NCBI GenBank assembly: GCA_958402075.1
Contig: CATXSD010000167.1
Location: 1 to 5,208 of the forward strand
Source of the DNA: Mediterranea massiliensis
GTDB taxonomy: Bacteria > Bacteroidota > Bacteroidia > Bacteroidales > Bacteroidaceae
Length of the DNA: 5,208 nt
Direction: 5' to 3'
Shown: one piece after another, positions 4,514 through 5,208 of the stretch
Position numbering within the stretch: position 1 is the stretch's first letter
Layout: each line of letters begins with the position of its first letter
Program-made: the position numbers and the translations under genes
The notes under the pieces: model-generated
Databases searched by the model: none
The model's input: the letters and a program-made list of their open reading frames with translations, nothing else
Told to the model about the DNA's origin: nothing

Positions 4514-5208
4514 ATGACAGAGAAAGACCCTTTTGAAGCCCTGCTCGACCGCCTGGTAGCCTCAACACGCTCACCCCGCGGACGGTTCAGCGCAGCCCGT
4601 TCCTGGCCCCTGCTCCAGACGCGCCTGAAGAGACGCACGCTGAAGCGCACTCTCTGGATGCGGGTGGCCGGAGCGGCAGCCGTCGTGCTGCTTTGCGTGG
4701 CCGGATGGCAGGCCTACGAACAGCTCCGCCCCGTGGAAATGATGACGGTGACGGCACAGGCGGAGACGCGCACCGTCGTCCTGCCCGACCGCACGGAAGT
4801 CGTCCTGAACCGCCACTCCACGCTGACTTACCCGAAAGACTTCCGGCGGGAGGCGCGGCGTGAAGTGACCCTGCAGGGAGGCGCCTACTTCGAGGTGACC
4901 AAAGACCCGTCGCACCCCTTTGTGGTAGAAACGGACGAGGTACAGGTGCAGGTACTGGGCACGCACTTCAACGTCGAAGCCTACCCGCGCGACCGCGAAG
5001 TGCGTACCACGCTGCTCGAAGGCTCCGTAGCTGTCAGCCTTCCCGGCCGGTCGCAACGGCTGGTGCTGGCTCCCAACGAACGGGCCGTCTACGACAAGAC
5101 CAGCGGCCGCCTGTCGCAAGAATCCCTGGCCGATGCTGCCAATGACATCAGCTGGCGCCACGGATGCCTGAACTTCCGGAGCCAGCCCCTGCGCGAAATC
5201 GTCCGCCA
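4514..5208 (+). CDS. FecR-type anti-sigma factor, C-terminus beyond window
   Basis: The open frame starts at ATG 4514 and runs 231 codons to the window edge without a stop. A short, very basic cytoplasmic N-terminus (residues 1-48) should hold the sigma-binding part. A single membrane segment follows at about 49-66 (WMRVAGAAAVVLLCVAGW). The periplasmic FecR domain then shows TVVLPDRTEVVLNRHSTLTYP (87-107), EVTLQGGAYFEVTKDPSHPFVV (117-138), VQVLGTHFNVEAY (145-157), TTLLEGSVAV (165-174) and VLAPNERAVYD (184-194). The start of the C-terminal domain, WRHGCLNFRSQPLREIVR (214-231), follows. Family members usually have roughly 300-400 residues, so a substantial part is missing. It should restrain the ECF sigma factor encoded at 3217-3756 until a TonB-dependent receptor signals across the periplasm. 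It is separated from that sigma gene by a lipoprotein and a repeat array, whereas the two genes usually sit side by side. Confidence 0.93.
   Translation, partial: MTEKDPFEALLDRLVASTRSPRGRFSAARSWPLLQTRLKRRTLKRTLWMRVAGAAAVVLLCVAGWQAYEQLRPVEMMTVTAQAETRTVVLPDRTEVVLNRHSTLTYPKDFRREARREVTLQGGAYFEVTKDPSHPFVVETDEVQVQVLGTHFNVEAYPRDREVRTTLLEGSVAVSLPGRSQRLVLAPNERAVYDKTSGRLSQESLADAANDISWRHGCLNFRSQPLREIVR

Noticed and set aside
4571..5161. 196-codon minus-strand frame opposite fecR
   Set aside because: The plus strand here encodes an unmistakable FecR domain running from 4514 to the window end, and the antisense product shows no family motif.

Overview
The window looks like chromosomal DNA from a fairly GC-rich member of the Bacteroidales (Bacteroides, Phocaeicola or Prevotella type). 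The reasons are Bacteroidetes-style promoter elements (TAnnTTTG at -7) ahead of several genes, mostly weak Shine-Dalgarno sequences, and an ECF sigma factor with a FecR-type anti-sigma factor of the kind these gut bacteria use to control surface glycan uptake. The genus cannot be fixed from the sequence alone.

Left part (1-1942, minus strand): a compact catabolic operon transcribed right to left. An aldo/keto reductase closely resembling L-galactose/L-fucose dehydrogenases comes first, then a lactonase-like amidohydrolase, then the first codons of a third gene that leaves the window. The gaps are 15 and 20 bases. The order suggests oxidation of a free sugar to a lactone, hydrolysis to the aldonate, then further breakdown, a non-phosphorylative route of the L-fucose type. 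The substrate is inferred.

Centre (1943-3139): a divergently transcribed LacI-family regulator. The 177-base gap between the operon and this gene holds a candidate promoter on each strand. It also holds a cluster of TTTACGT half-sites that includes a perfect palindrome, a good candidate operator for the LacI protein.

Right part (3140-5208, plus strand): a clear Bacteroidetes promoter, an ECF sigma-70 factor, a 316-base non-coding gap, a small lipoprotein of unknown function, and a FecR-type anti-sigma factor cut by the window end. The gap contains the most unusual structure in the window: five tandem imperfect palindromes (GTTYCC, about six bases, GGRAAC) at 22-23 base spacing. A nested dyad ending in a T-run follows directly. 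Sigma factor and FecR genes are normally adjacent, so the intervening array and lipoprotein are noteworthy. A TonB-dependent SusC/SusD-type system would be expected beyond the right edge, but this is not visible here.
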